Assembly (NCBI RefSeq): GCF_000745475.1
Contig: NZ_JQJJ01000010.1
Location: 62,001-126,000, forward strand
DNA length: 64,000 nucleotides
Direction of reading: 5' to 3'
From: Allobosea sp. UNC402CLCol
GTDB taxonomy: Bacteria > Pseudomonadota > Alphaproteobacteria > Rhizobiales > Beijerinckiaceae
A model generated the notes under the pieces. The model ran no database searches. It saw nothing but the letters and a program-made list of their open reading frames with translations, and was not told where the DNA came from. Shown piece by piece: positions 1 through 8,064 of the stretch. The first letter of the stretch is position 1; every line of letters begins with the position of its first letter. The translations under genes were made by a program, and so were the position numbers.

Positions 1-282
1 TCCTCGCGCAAGAGCCGGCTCGACGAAATGCCGGGCTTCCTCGCCTTCCATCTGCTGAAGGGGCCGGAGAAAGAGGACCACACCCTCTATTCCTCGCATA
101 CGACATGGGCCGCGAAGGAGGATTTCGTCGCCTGGACGAAGTCGGAGCAATTCCGCGAGTCGCATCGCAACGCCGGTCAGCCCCGCGAGAAGCCGGTCTT
201 CCTCGGGCATCCCGAGTTCGAAGGGTTCGAGACCGTGCTGAGCGAGATCAATCCGCATCAGCCCCGCCAGGCGGCCGAGTGA
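1..282 (+). CDS. Heme-degrading monooxygenase-like protein (ABM/IsdG-HmuQ type), 5' partial
   Basis: The reading frame is open from base 1, so the N-terminus lies outside the window; 93 residues plus stop are visible. The segment with MPGFLAFHLLKG followed by HTTWAAKEDFVAWTKS is characteristic of the antibiotic-biosynthesis-monooxygenase dimeric alpha/beta-barrel fold, to which IsdG, HmoB and rhizobial HmuQ heme-degrading enzymes belong. The next gene, a HutX-like heme carrier, starts 10 bases downstream on the same strand. That context favours a role in opening cytosolic heme to release iron rather than antibiotic synthesis. The catalytic Asn, usually near the N-terminus, cannot be checked here. 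Family assignment is firm; the heme substrate is inferred from context. Confidence 0.8.
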   Translation, partial: SSRKSRLDEMPGFLAFHLLKGPEKEDHTLYSSHTTWAAKEDFVAWTKSEQFRESHRNAGQPREKPVFLGHPEFEGFETVLSEINPHQPRQAAE

Positions 283-292
283 GGTTCGCGCG

Positions 293-814
293 ATGACGAC
301 GGCGGAGGTCGCGAGCCGCGACCCGATCGAACATGCCCGCGCTTTGCTCGCGGCAAAGCCCGACGGGCTGATCGAGGCGATCGCGCGCGAGGCGGGTGTC
401 TCGACCCGCACGGCGCTGGAGCTGCTGCCGGCCGGGCAGCGGCTGTTCGTGGCGCCCGAGCGCTTCGAGGCGCTGTGGCAGGAGCTGGCGAGCTGGGGAA
501 CGGTGCTGTTCCTGATGCACACGCCCGACATCGTGCTGGAGGTCGAGGGCGCGCTGCCGGTCGGCAGCTTCGGCCATGGCTACTACAATATCCATGGCGA
601 CAGCCCGATCGGCGGACATATCAAGGTCGAGAATTGCCGCGCGATCTATCTCGTCGACCGCGCGACCGCGCAGGGCCGGCGGGCCTGCTCGGTCCAGTTC
701 TTCAATGCGGCGGGCGAGGTGATGTTCAAGATCTTCGTGCGACGAGATGCCAGTCGCGCTTTGCTGCCGGATCAGCTAAACCGGTTCGAGGCCCTGAAGG
801 CGAGCTTCGTCTGA
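293..814 (+). CDS. hutX: HutX/ChuX-type cytosolic heme carrier
   Basis: A 173-residue protein, the usual length for HutX/ChuX (about 165-175). Residues 60-140 hold the family core, with SWGTVLFLMHTPDIVLEVEG and the GHGYYNIHG stretch, followed by GGHIKVENCRAIYLVDR and a final VQFFNAAGEVMFKIFVRRD segment. These proteins bind heme in the cytosol after import and pass it to the degrading enzyme or to a transporter-linked partner. The start lies 10 bases after the preceding monooxygenase gene, with GAGG upstream, so the two are probably one transcript. No heme-uptake receptor or ABC genes appear on this side; they may lie before the window. Confidence 0.9.
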   Translation: MTTAEVASRDPIEHARALLAAKPDGLIEAIAREAGVSTRTALELLPAGQRLFVAPERFEALWQELASWGTVLFLMHTPDIVLEVEGALPVGSFGHGYYNIHGDSPIGGHIKVENCRAIYLVDRATAQGRRACSVQFFNAAGEVMFKIFVRRDASRALLPDQLNRFEALKASFV

Positions 815-823
815 GCTGCGGCA

Positions 824-854
824 GGGGCAGGATGCGTTTCCTGCATCATGCCCC
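824..854. other. Hairpin downstream of hutX
   Basis: GGGGCA (824-829) and GATGC (831-835) pair with GCATC (843-847) and TGCCCC (849-854), with one A/G bulge pair and a 7-base loop. It begins 9 bases after the hutX stop. No T-run follows, so it is not a classic intrinsic terminator; it may protect the 3' end or help termination. Confidence 0.4.
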
Positions 855-955
855 GCGCGGGCGAGCGGCCTGCACCGACGCTCAGCGATGAAAGCTGTTT
901 ACAAGTTGTTAACCATACTGGCGCAGCGTTGCCGCCTGAAAGCCGTGATCTCCTA

Positions 956-2407
956 ATGCCGGCGGACCGGGTCCATCAGGACGGGCGCACCGACGACAGC
1001 GAGGACGGCTTGCCCGATGTTCCAACCCTGGATGTCGATATGGCCGCGCATGTCGTCATGGAACGGGCGACCTTTCCCCCGAGCCGGCCTTCGCTGGCCC
1101 TGGCCGCCGGACGCCGCTTCGTGGCGGAGCGCGCGCCGATCCTGCGCTCCAGCTTCGGTTCGGCCATCCTGCTCGGCCTGCGCTTCGTCCAGGCCCGACT
1201 GATCTCGGTCTGGGGGCTGATCGTCGCGGCGGCGCTGTGCCCGCCGAGCGTCTTCGCGGCTTTCGCCGTCTTTTCCGCTGCCGCGAATTTTGTCTCGACC
1301 GCCTCGCTGCTGCGGCTCGAGGCCGTGTTCTTCCGGAGCAACGATGCGGCCCGGCTGGGTCTGGCCTTTCGCCTTGCCGCCGCGGTCGGCACCGCATTCC
1401 TTGGTCTGACGGTGCTCGTGCTGATCGGTCTCGCGCTGACGGGCTGGGTGGCGCCGGCCGTCGCCTTTTTCTTCTTCGTCTCGCTGGCCGCGCGCTCGGT
1501 CCTGCGCCTGATCTGGGCGGAGGCGACCGCGGAAGGGGATTTCCGTGCCATCGGCAACAGCAATGTGGTGCAGGCGGTTGTCCAGCCGGTGATCATGCTG
1601 GTGCTAATCGGCCTCTTCGGGCCGAAGGCGCTGGCGCTTTTCATGGCGGATGCCGGCGGTCATGTCCTGGCGACCCTCTATCTGCTGCGCCGCCGCCATG
1701 CGGCGCTGCGGCCGCTGGTCCAGCCGCGATTGTGGAACAGCGGCAGCCTGATCGCGGCGGCCTGGCGCTGGCGCGACGCGCCGCGGGCGCTGCTGCCCTC
1801 CGCCTTGCTGGCCTATGGCTTCAGCATCGCGCCGATCCTGGCGCTGCCCTACGCCTCCAATGCGCTGCTGGCGGCCCATGTCGCGCTCGCGATGCGGCTG
1901 CTCGAGATGCCGAGCCAGATGTTCGGCACCGTCTCCACGCCGCTCGTGCTCAACGGGCTGCGCAGCTATGTCGGCAAGCGCAGGCGCTTCTGGATCAGGC
2001 TGATGACGCTCGGCCTGATCGCTGCGGCGGGCGCTCTGTTCGCCGCCGTCGGCCTTGGCGCCCATGTCGCCGACGGCTTCATCGAGGGAACGAAATGGGC
2101 CGGTGTCGGCGCGGTGATCGCCATCATGAGCCTGTTCTACGGCGGGATCACGCTGGTCGGGCCTTTGCAGGAGGTCGCGACCCTGTCACGCCAACTCGCC
2201 TGGCAAGTCCTGATCAACGCCGTCTCGCTCCTGGCCCTGATCGGCGTGATGCGCTGGTACGGCGCTCTGACGCCGGCACTGCTCTATGCCGTCGGCGCGG
2301 TCTCGATCGCTCGGACGCTGGCCTATGTCGTCTTCATCTGGCGGCATCTTGGCGAAGCCGAGGACAGTGCGCGCTGGGATTTCGCAGTTTCGGGCGCGAA
2401 GTCGTGA
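956..2407 (+). CDS. Polysaccharide flippase-like multi-pass membrane protein
   Basis: A hydrophobic protein of about 483 residues with a dozen or more predicted membrane segments separated by short basic loops, for example RLIWAEATAEGDF and LLRRRHAALRPL. The spacing resembles the Wzx/MVF branch of the MOP superfamily (lipid-linked oligosaccharide flippases), but no signature residue pins the substrate. I start it at ATG 956 rather than the upstream ATG at 848, because 848 lies inside a hairpin and codes for a low-complexity leader; a start near 1037 is also possible. No glycosyltransferases adjoin it, so the transported molecule is unknown. Confidence 0.65.
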   Translation: MPADRVHQDGRTDDSEDGLPDVPTLDVDMAAHVVMERATFPPSRPSLALAAGRRFVAERAPILRSSFGSAILLGLRFVQARLISVWGLIVAAALCPPSVFAAFAVFSAAANFVSTASLLRLEAVFFRSNDAARLGLAFRLAAAVGTAFLGLTVLVLIGLALTGWVAPAVAFFFFVSLAARSVLRLIWAEATAEGDFRAIGNSNVVQAVVQPVIMLVLIGLFGPKALALFMADAGGHVLATLYLLRRRHAALRPLVQPRLWNSGSLIAAAWRWRDAPRALLPSALLAYGFSIAPILALPYASNALLAAHVALAMRLLEMPSQMFGTVSTPLVLNGLRSYVGKRRRFWIRLMTLGLIAAAGALFAAVGLGAHVADGFIEGTKWAGVGAVIAIMSLFYGGITLVGPLQEVATLSRQLAWQVLINAVSLLALIGVMRWYGALTPALLYAVGAVSIARTLAYVVFIWRHLGEAEDSARWDFAVSGAKS

Positions 2408-2456
2408 GGATGTGATCCTCGCAGCGGCGTTTCGGCCGATGCCCTAGGCTTTTTGG

Positions 2457-2495
2457 CATCGACCCGAAGACCGCACTCCACTTTTCGGGTCGATG
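2457..2495. repeat. Inverted repeat between convergent genes
   Basis: CATCGACCCGAA (2457-2468) and TTCGGGTCGATG (2484-2495) form a perfect 12-bp stem with a 15-base loop. It sits between the convergent flippase-like and phosphatase genes. A similar element (CCCGAAAA...TTTTCGGG after GCATCGG) occurs at 59794-59827, so this looks like a dispersed repeat family that may also block read-through. Confidence 0.6.
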
Positions 2496-2497
2496 AC

Positions 2498-3220
2498 CTA
2501 TTCCCGGCGGATCAGCCGGTCCGCGATCAGCGAGGACAGAAGACCGGGCTTGAAGTCCCGTTCGAGGCGCTCGGGGTCGTAGATCGTCGCGGCCCAGTCG
2601 AGGAAGGCGATGCCTCTGGCCTCGCCCTCGCGGCGATAGGCCTCGAAGAAGGCATCGAGGATACCGGTCTTGGCGAAACGGAAATGGCCGTAGCGCAGCG
2701 AGAGCTGGCGCATCGCCTCGTCGAGCGGGCGGCCTTCATGGATCAGCAGATAGAGCGCCGAGAAGAACCCCGCCCGGTCGGCGCCGGATTTGCAGTGGAC
2801 CAGCGCCGGCTCTTCGAGGCTCGCGAAGAAGGCCTCGGCGCCGAGGATCGTCTCCCGGTCGGGCGCGCCGCGTGAGCGCAGCACGAAATCGACGAGCGCG
2901 ATGCCGTGACGCTCGCAGGCTTCCTTCTGGAGCGGCCAGGAGCCGTGCTCGCGCCCGCCGCGCAGGTTGACGATGGTCTTCACGCCCTTGCGGGCGAAGG
3001 CCGCGATCTGGCCGGGCGCAGGCTGGGCCGAGCGCCAGAGACGCGGCGTCACGCGATGGGCGTTGAGATAGGCGAGGCGGAAGACGCCGTGGTCGACCAG
3101 CAGCATGTTGGCCCAGGCGCGCAGGCGCGCGGCCCGGCCTTCGATCGGCCGGTCCCAGCGGGCGATGCGGGCCATGCGGCGGGCATAGCGCTCTTCGTCG
3201 GGGCGCAGGCGGCTCAGCAC
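2498..3220 (-). CDS. Dual-specificity/tyrosine phosphatase-like protein
   Basis: A 240-residue protein with the cysteine-phosphatase signature HCKSGADRAG; C143 would be the nucleophile and R149 the phosphate-binding arginine of the CX5R loop. The upstream WRSAQPAPGQIAAFARKGVK segment is the usual start of the DSP-PTPase core, with the general-acid loop expected around D111. The first ~50 basic, helical residues lie outside the core. The family acts on phosphotyrosine, phosphoinositide or inositol-phosphate substrates; nothing here decides which. It faces the flippase-like gene tail to tail and stands alone. Confidence 0.8.
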   Translation of the reverse strand: MLSRLRPDEERYARRMARIARWDRPIEGRAARLRAWANMLLVDHGVFRLAYLNAHRVTPRLWRSAQPAPGQIAAFARKGVKTIVNLRGGREHGSWPLQKEACERHGIALVDFVLRSRGAPDRETILGAEAFFASLEEPALVHCKSGADRAGFFSALYLLIHEGRPLDEAMRQLSLRYGHFRFAKTGILDAFFEAYRREGEARGIAFLDWAATIYDPERLERDFKPGLLSSLIADRLIRRE

Positions 3221-3372
3221 GGCCTGGTCTCGGGGCTGTTCATGACGGGCCGGATAGCAGTGACGGCAACCATGCGCAAATCGTCTGATGGCTTGTTCTG
3301 CCGGAAGGGGTTGGACTTTTTGCCGCGAACTTGCATAAGGCCCGGCGAAATATCCAAGCGACAGGTTCCCTC

Positions 3373-3909
3373 ATGCGCATCGACGCCATCTCCATCGGCA
3401 AGAACCCGCCTGACGAAGTGAATGTCCTGATCGAGGTGGCGATCGGGGGCGAGCCGATCAAGTACGAGATGGACAAGGAGGCCGGCACGCTCTTCGTCGA
3501 CCGCTTCCTCTATACGCCGATGCGCTATCCCGGCAATTACGGCTTCATCCCGCACACGCTGTCGGAGGATGGCGACCCTTGCGACGTGCTGGTCGCCAAT
3601 ACCCGCCCCCTGGTGCCGGGCTCCTACATCGCGGTCAGGCCGATCGGCGTGATGCTGATGGAAGACGAGGGCGGCGGCGACGAGAAGATCATCGCCGTTC
3701 CCGTGCCGAAGCTGACCAAGCGCTACGAGAACGTCCACGACTACACCGATTTGCCGAAGATCACCCTCGACCAGATCCAGCACTTCTTCGAGCACTACAA
3801 GGATCTGGAGCCCGGGAAATGGGTGAAGCTCAAGGGCTGGGGCGACGCCGCCATGGCCAAGAAGCTGATTGTCGAGGCGATCGAGCGGGCCAAGGCGGCG
3901 AAGGGCTGA
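3373..3909 (+). CDS. ppa: Inorganic pyrophosphatase (family I)
   Basis: A 178-residue hexamer-type soluble pyrophosphatase, hydrolysing PPi to two phosphates in the cytosol. Visible family features are the [22 protein letters not shown] block and the metal-binding DGDPCDVLV stretch (the family more often has L where C appears), then KYEN-type and [10 protein letters not shown]-terminal residues. I chose ATG 3373 ([13 protein letters not shown]) because homologs begin here; 42 bases of in-frame upstream sequence precede it but match nothing in the family. A clean terminator follows within 30 bases, so the gene is monocistronic. Confidence 0.95.
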   Translation: MRIDAISIGKNPPDEVNVLIEVAIGGEPIKYEMDKEAGTLFVDRFLYTPMRYPGNYGFIPHTLSEDGDPCDVLVANTRPLVPGSYIAVRPIGVMLMEDEGGGDEKIIAVPVPKLTKRYENVHDYTDLPKITLDQIQHFFEHYKDLEPGKWVKLKGWGDAAMAKKLIVEAIERAKAAKG

Positions 3910-3934
3910 GGAGCTTCCGCAAGCCGTTTATGAA

Positions 3935-3961
3935 GGGCCGCGCTGTGCGCGGCCCTTTTTT
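3935..3961 (+). terminator. Rho-independent terminator of ppa
   Basis: GGGCCGCGC (3935-3943), a 3-base TGT loop and GCGCGGCCC (3947-3955) make a perfect 9-bp stem followed by six T (3956-3961). It lies 25 bases after the ppa stop and just before the convergent CitE-like gene. Confidence 0.93.
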
Positions 3962-3963
3962 GT

Positions 3964-4839
3964 TCAAGCAGCGATCGCTTCCGCTAGCGCGACCGTGCGC
4001 TTTGCCATCTCTGCATGGAGCAACTCGACCATGCGGCCGTCGAGCTGGATCGCGCCCTTGCCGGCGTTCTCCGGCAGATCGAAGGCGGCGATGATGGCCC
4101 GTGCACGGGCGAGCTCCGCCTCGTCCGGCGCGAAGACCGTATTCGCCGGCCCGACCTGCGAGGGGTGGATCAGGGTCTTGCCGTCGAAGCCGAGATCGCG
4201 CGCCTGCTCGCATTCGGCGCGGAAGCCGGCCTCCTCCTTGATGTCGTTGTAGACGCCGTCGAGGATGTCGATGCCATGGGCGCGGGCGGCCAGCAGCGCG
4301 CTCGTCAGCCAGGGCAGCATCGTCGCCCGGCCCGGCACGAAGCGGGCGCGGGTCTCCTTGGCGAGATCGTTCGTGCCCATGACGAAGCAGGCGAGCCGGG
4401 TGGCGGGGGCGCGCGCGGCCCGTGCGATGCGCTCGACGTCGAGGATCGCGAGCGGGGTCTCGATCATCGCCCAGACCGCGATGGCGGAATCGGCCCGAAG
4501 ACCATCGAGCCGGCTGGCGATCTCGTGCAGTTCATCCGGCGCCGAGACCTTCGGGACCAGAATCGCCTGCGGCCCGGCCTCCGTCGCGGCAGCCAGGTCG
4601 TCCGCGAACCAGGGCGTGCCGGCGCCGTTGACGCGGATCACCAGCTCGCGCCGGCCATAGCCGCCCGCCTTCACAGCGGCGCAGACTTGCTCGCGCGCCG
4701 TTGCCTTGGCATCGGGGGCGACGGCGTCCTCCAGGTCGAGGATCAGGACGTCGGCCGCGATCTCACGCGCCTTTTCCAGCGCGCGGGCGTTCGAGCCCGG
4801 CATATAAAGGGCGCTGCGGCGGGGGCGGATCGCGGTCAT
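3964..4839 (-). CDS. mcl2: CitE-like protein, probable (3S)-malyl-CoA thioesterase (Mcl2 type)
   Basis: A 291-residue HpcH/HpaI-family TIM barrel. Conserved elements are RSALYMPGSNARALEKA at the N-terminus, the LDLEDAVAPDAK metal/CoA region, the VRVNG strand, FVMGTNDLAKE, and GFDGKTLIHPSQ with VFAPDEAE. From memory it resembles Rhodobacter Mcl2, which hydrolyses malyl-CoA in the ethylmalonyl-CoA pathway. A CitE or other lyase role cannot be excluded by eye. The start at 4839 has AGGAGAGACG before ATG. A mesaconyl-CoA hydratase gene 2 kb away supports the pathway assignment, although the two are not co-transcribed. Confidence 0.8.
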   Translation of the reverse strand: MTAIRPRRSALYMPGSNARALEKAREIAADVLILDLEDAVAPDAKATAREQVCAAVKAGGYGRRELVIRVNGAGTPWFADDLAAATEAGPQAILVPKVSAPDELHEIASRLDGLRADSAIAVWAMIETPLAILDVERIARAARAPATRLACFVMGTNDLAKETRARFVPGRATMLPWLTSALLAARAHGIDILDGVYNDIKEEAGFRAECEQARDLGFDGKTLIHPSQVGPANTVFAPDEAELARARAIIAAFDLPENAGKGAIQLDGRMVELLHAEMAKRTVALAEAIAA

Positions 4840-4930
4840 CGTCTCTCCTGACACGGCCGGCTTGTGCTGCGCCGCACAGTAGACGAACGCGGATGCGATG
4901 CCAGCGCTGCGAAAGGTGGAGGGAACGGGC

Positions 4931-6667
4931 ATGGCATGGCTGGCCGGTGTGGATGGCTGCAAGGCGGGTTGGATCGCGGTCTTTTGCGATGTGGGATTGA
5001 AAGAACCTCCGATCATCGGCGTGTTTCGCGACTTTCAAAGCGTTCTCGAGCACGAAACGAGACCCGGCATCGTTGCCGTGGATATGCCGATCGGACTGCC
5101 TGATGGTGTCCAAGGGCGAGGACGTGGACCGGAGGAAGCAGCGAGAGCCGTTCTAGGTCCGCGTAGCACCTCTGTTTTTAGCATCCCGTCGCGAGCCGCA
5201 GTCTACGCCGTCGACCGCCCAATTATCGGAATGGAAGATATCACTCGCTCCCACGCATATGCGTGTGATGTCGCTCGGCAAACTTCGATGCCTGCATCGG
5301 GCTTCAGCCGTCAGGCGTTCATGATCTTTCCAAAAATCCGGGAAATCGATGAGCTCCTGCGGAAGGATATTTCAATGAAGGAGCGAACTAAAGAGATTCA
5401 TCCGGAGCTGGCCTTCTGGTCAATGAATGAAGAAACGGCGCTCGGTTCGCCCAAGAAAACTGCCGAGGGGCTAGCTGAGCGTGCCCGGCTCCTCATCTCC
5501 CAAGGGATCTGTGCGACCACCGTCGGCGGTTCAGTTCCCAGAGGAGCGAAGCGAGACGACCTCCTCGATGCGCTGGCGGCGCTGGTCGTCGCCCGGCACA
5601 TTGCCGCCGGGCGCGGAAAGCCCTTTCCCGATCCGCCGGGGCGCGATAGCCACGGGCTTCCCATCGCGATCTGGACATTCTCGTCCCGGGCGCCGTCATC
5701 ACAGGATCGAGCCATGAGCGAACGCCCCGTCACCCGTCCGATGATCGAGGAAGCGGCCGCCCGCATCGCCGGCCATGCCCGGATCACGCCTGTCATGCGG
5801 CTGGGCAGCGGCGCTCTCGGCTCGGCCGCGGATCTCTCGCTCAAGCTCGAATGCCTGCAGCATGCCGGCTCGTTCAAGACGCGCGGCGCCTTCAACAACC
5901 TGCTCTCGCTGGCGGTGCCGGCTGCGGGCGTCTCGGCGGCCTCGGGCGGCAATCACGGCGCGGCGGTGGCCTATGCCGCGATGAAGCGCGGGGTGAAGGC
6001 GACGATCTTCGTGCCCGAGATCTCGCCCGCGGCCAAGATCGAGGCGATCAAGCGCTTCGGTGCCGAGGTTGTGGTCGGCGGCGCGCAATATGACGATGCC
6101 CAGGCGGCCTGCGACCGCTTCGTCGCGGAAACCGGCGCGCTGAAGATCCATCCCTTCGCGGCGAAGGAGACCGTCACCGGCCAGGGCACGCTCGGCCGTG
6201 AATGGGATCTGCAGGAACTCGATCTCGACACCGTTCTCGTCGCGGTCGGCGGTGGCGGACTGATCTCGGGCATTGCGAGCTGGTTTGCCGGCAGCAAGGT
6301 CAGGGTCGTCGGCGTCGAACCGGAAGGCTCGCGCGCCTTGCAGGCGGCGCTGGAGGCGAAGGGGCCGGCCGAGGTCAAGGTCGCCTCCGTCGCCGCCGAT
6401 TCGCTCGGCGCGCGCAATGTCGGCCAGCTCGTCTACGATGTCTGCAAGGACACGGTCGACCATGTCGCGCTGGTGGCTGACGCAGCCATCACGGCGGCGC
6501 AGGCGGCGCTGTGGCGGGATTTCCGTCTCGCGGTGGAGCCTGGCGGCGCGGCGGCCTTCGGCGCGCTGATCAGCGGCGCCTACAAGCCCGCCAAGGGCGA
6601 GCGGCTCGGCGTGCTCGTCTGCGGCGCGAATGTCGATCTGGCGAAGCTCGCGACGATCGCGGGGTGA
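4931..6667 (+). CDS. Fused DUF429 domain - PLP-dependent threonine dehydratase-like protein
   Basis: One uninterrupted frame of 578 residues codes for two unrelated proteins. Residues 1-~250 begin MAWLAGVDGCKAGWIAV and contain VAVDMPIGLPD, the signature of DUF429 (a predicted RNase H-like fold); they end with DSHGLPIAIW, where stand-alone DUF429 proteins normally stop. A short linker then runs straight into a complete fold-type II PLP enzyme at residue ~262. GGAGGG lies 8 bases before ATG 4931. The DUF429 half is visibly poorer in G+C and uses more A/T-ending codons than the enzyme half, which suggests a later arrival with loss of its stop codon. Whether a fusion protein is really made is untested, since the second half has its own plausible start. 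Confidence 0.7.
   Translation: MAWLAGVDGCKAGWIAVFCDVGLKEPPIIGVFRDFQSVLEHETRPGIVAVDMPIGLPDGVQGRGRGPEEAARAVLGPRSTSVFSIPSRAAVYAVDRPIIGMEDITRSHAYACDVARQTSMPASGFSRQAFMIFPKIREIDELLRKDISMKERTKEIHPELAFWSMNEETALGSPKKTAEGLAERARLLISQGICATTVGGSVPRGAKRDDLLDALAALVVARHIAAGRGKPFPDPPGRDSHGLPIAIWTFSSRAPSSQDRAMSERPVTRPMIEEAAARIAGHARITPVMRLGSGALGSAADLSLKLECLQHAGSFKTRGAFNNLLSLAVPAAGVSAASGGNHGAAVAYAAMKRGVKATIFVPEISPAAKIEAIKRFGAEVVVGGAQYDDAQAACDRFVAETGALKIHPFAAKETVTGQGTLGREWDLQELDLDTVLVAVGGGGLISGIASWFAGSKVRVVGVEPEGSRALQAALEAKGPAEVKVASVAADSLGARNVGQLVYDVCKDTVDHVALVADAAITAAQAALWRDFRLAVEPGGAAAFGALISGAYKPAKGERLGVLVCGANVDLAKLATIAG
5714..6667 (+). CDS. Threonine/serine dehydratase-like PLP enzyme (internal start of the fused frame)
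   Basis: From ATG 5714 (MSERPVTRPMIEEAAARI) the frame gives a 317-residue enzyme, close to the usual length of the stand-alone family. The PLP lysine lies in SFKTRGAFNN, the phosphate-binding loop is in VAVGGGGLISG, and SGGNHGAAVAYAA is the substrate loop. It would deaminate L-threonine or L-serine to a 2-oxo acid and ammonia; a racemase activity is also known in this family. AGGA sits 7 bases before the ATG, so independent translation is credible. There is no C-terminal ACT domain, so it is not the biosynthetic, isoleucine-inhibited form. Confidence 0.75.
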   Translation: MSERPVTRPMIEEAAARIAGHARITPVMRLGSGALGSAADLSLKLECLQHAGSFKTRGAFNNLLSLAVPAAGVSAASGGNHGAAVAYAAMKRGVKATIFVPEISPAAKIEAIKRFGAEVVVGGAQYDDAQAACDRFVAETGALKIHPFAAKETVTGQGTLGREWDLQELDLDTVLVAVGGGGLISGIASWFAGSKVRVVGVEPEGSRALQAALEAKGPAEVKVASVAADSLGARNVGQLVYDVCKDTVDHVALVADAAITAAQAALWRDFRLAVEPGGAAAFGALISGAYKPAKGERLGVLVCGANVDLAKLATIAG

Positions 6668-6676
6668 TCGAAGGGT

Positions 6677-6772
6677 GTCATTCTCGGGTGCCGCGCAGCG
6701 GCGACCCGAGAATCTCGCGACGCGTGGGGGGCTTCTCCCTCGCGAGATGCCCGGGTCAAGCCCGAGCATGAC
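6677..6772. repeat. Dispersed intergenic palindromic repeat, family A copy 1
   Basis: The 96-bp unit opens GTCATTCTCGGG and closes CCCGAGCATGAC, near-perfect inverted ends, with an internal ACCCGAGAATCTC segment. Related units lie at 44778-44880 (same orientation) and 58608-58702 (reverse). It fills the gap between the threonine dehydratase and mch genes. Confidence 0.8.
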
Positions 6773-6845
6773 GCTCGACCTGTCTTCAGGGCTGGACGCA
6801 GAGCTTCGTTGCAACGCAAACTCGCCTCCCATCAGGAGGCAACGC

Positions 6846-7907
6846 ATGACCGGCGCGACGATCAAGACCAGTTCCGGCCGCTTTTTCGAGGATTTCCACC
6901 TCGGGGACGTCATCGTCCATGCGACGCCGCGCACGGTCACGGCGGGCGACGTTGCGCTTTACACGGCGCTCTACGGCCCGCGCTTCGCTGTGCAATCCTC
7001 CGAGGCCTTCGCCCGCGCCATCGGCTATCCGGCGGCGCCGGTCGACGATCTGCTCGTCTTCCACATCGTCTTCGGCAAGACGGTGCCGGATATCTCTTTG
7101 AATGCCGTCGCCAATCTCGGCTATGCCGACGGGCGCTTCCTCAAGCCCGTCTTCGTCGGCGACACGCTTTCGACGACCTCCGAGGTCATCGGGCTGAAAC
7201 AGGCCTCGGCCGGCGATGCCGGCATCGTCTATGTCCGCTCCATCGGCCGCAACCAGCATGGCGACATCGTGCTGAGCTATGCGCGCTGGGTGCTGGTGCG
7301 CAAGCGCCAGCCGGGCACGCCCGCCCATGCCGAGCAGGTGCCGGAGCTGGCCAAGGCCGTCCTGCCGGACGTGTTGGGCGAGGGCTGCCCGCCGCTCGAT
7401 CTCGCCGGCCATGACGATGCGCTGGCCGGTTCGCGCTTCCGCTGGGGCGATTATGCGGTGGGCGAGAAGATCGACCATGTCGACGGCATGACCGTCGAGG
7501 AGGCCGAGCATCAGCTCGCCACGCGGCTCTACCAGAACACGGCGCGGGTGCATTTCGACGCCCATGCCGCGCAGGGCAGCCGCTTCGGCAAGAGGCTGAT
7601 CTATGGCGGCCATGTCATCAGCCTCGCCCGCGCCCTCTCGTTCAACGGGCTCGGCAACGCCTTTCACATCGCCGCGATCAATGGCGGGCGCCATGTCGCG
7701 CCGCTGTTCGCGGGGGATACCGTCTATGCCTGGAGCGAGGTTCTGGCATGCGCGGAGCTGCCGGGGCGCAGCGATGTCGGCGCGCTCAGGCTCCGGCTCG
7801 TCGCCACCAAGAATCTGCCGTGCGCGGCCCATCCGCTCAAGGAAGGCGAGCAATATGCGCCCGGCGTGATCCTCGATTTCGACTATTGGGCACTGCTGCC
7901 GCGGTAA
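6846..7907 (+). CDS. mch: Mesaconyl-C1/C4-CoA hydratase (beta-methylmalyl-CoA dehydratase)
   Basis: A 353-residue double-hotdog MaoC-like enzyme. It closely recalls Rhodobacter Mch: FFEDFHLGDVIVHATPRT at the N-terminus, VFHIVFGKTVPDISLNAVANLGYA in the first hotdog, and NTARVHFDAH, YGGHVISLARALSFNGL and FAGDTVYAWSE in the second. It interconverts mesaconyl-CoA and beta-methylmalyl-CoA in the ethylmalonyl-CoA pathway for C2/C1 assimilation. AGGAGG stands just upstream of ATG 6846. Frame upstream of that point runs through the family-A repeat and is not coding. The companion Mcl2-like gene is at 3964-4839; the other pathway genes (ccr, ecm, mcd) are not in the window. Confidence 0.92.
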   Translation: MTGATIKTSSGRFFEDFHLGDVIVHATPRTVTAGDVALYTALYGPRFAVQSSEAFARAIGYPAAPVDDLLVFHIVFGKTVPDISLNAVANLGYADGRFLKPVFVGDTLSTTSEVIGLKQASAGDAGIVYVRSIGRNQHGDIVLSYARWVLVRKRQPGTPAHAEQVPELAKAVLPDVLGEGCPPLDLAGHDDALAGSRFRWGDYAVGEKIDHVDGMTVEEAEHQLATRLYQNTARVHFDAHAAQGSRFGKRLIYGGHVISLARALSFNGLGNAFHIAAINGGRHVAPLFAGDTVYAWSEVLACAELPGRSDVGALRLRLVATKNLPCAAHPLKEGEQYAPGVILDFDYWALLPR

Positions 7908-7980
7908 GCTTTCGATAAGAAAATGACGAATTTCAGAATCTGTAACTTCGCTTCGCGCCTGCCGCATTGCAGCGTGGTTC

Positions 7981-8012
7981 CGGTTTCGTTACAGAGCGGG
8001 TCACTCTAGAAT
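7981..8012 (+). promoter_or_regulatory. Candidate promoter region for sdhCDAB
   Basis: The 157 bases between mch and sdhC hold a TAGAAT hexamer (8007-8012) as a possible -10, 17 bases after a poor -35 (TTTCGT). This is the only hexamer pair at sensible spacing that I see before the first sdh gene. Confidence 0.25.
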
Positions 8013-8064
8013 GATCCCAAATGGGTCCGTTCCTTCCGACGGGCCGCTTGATCGGAGAATGATA

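Noticed and set aside
848..955. Upstream ATG extension of the flippase-like gene
   Set aside because: The ATG at 848 lies within a hairpin after hutX and the added residues are low in complexity and not membrane-like.
2457..2495. Hairpin as an intrinsic terminator
   Set aside because: The stem is strong but no T-run follows on either strand; listed as a repeat instead.
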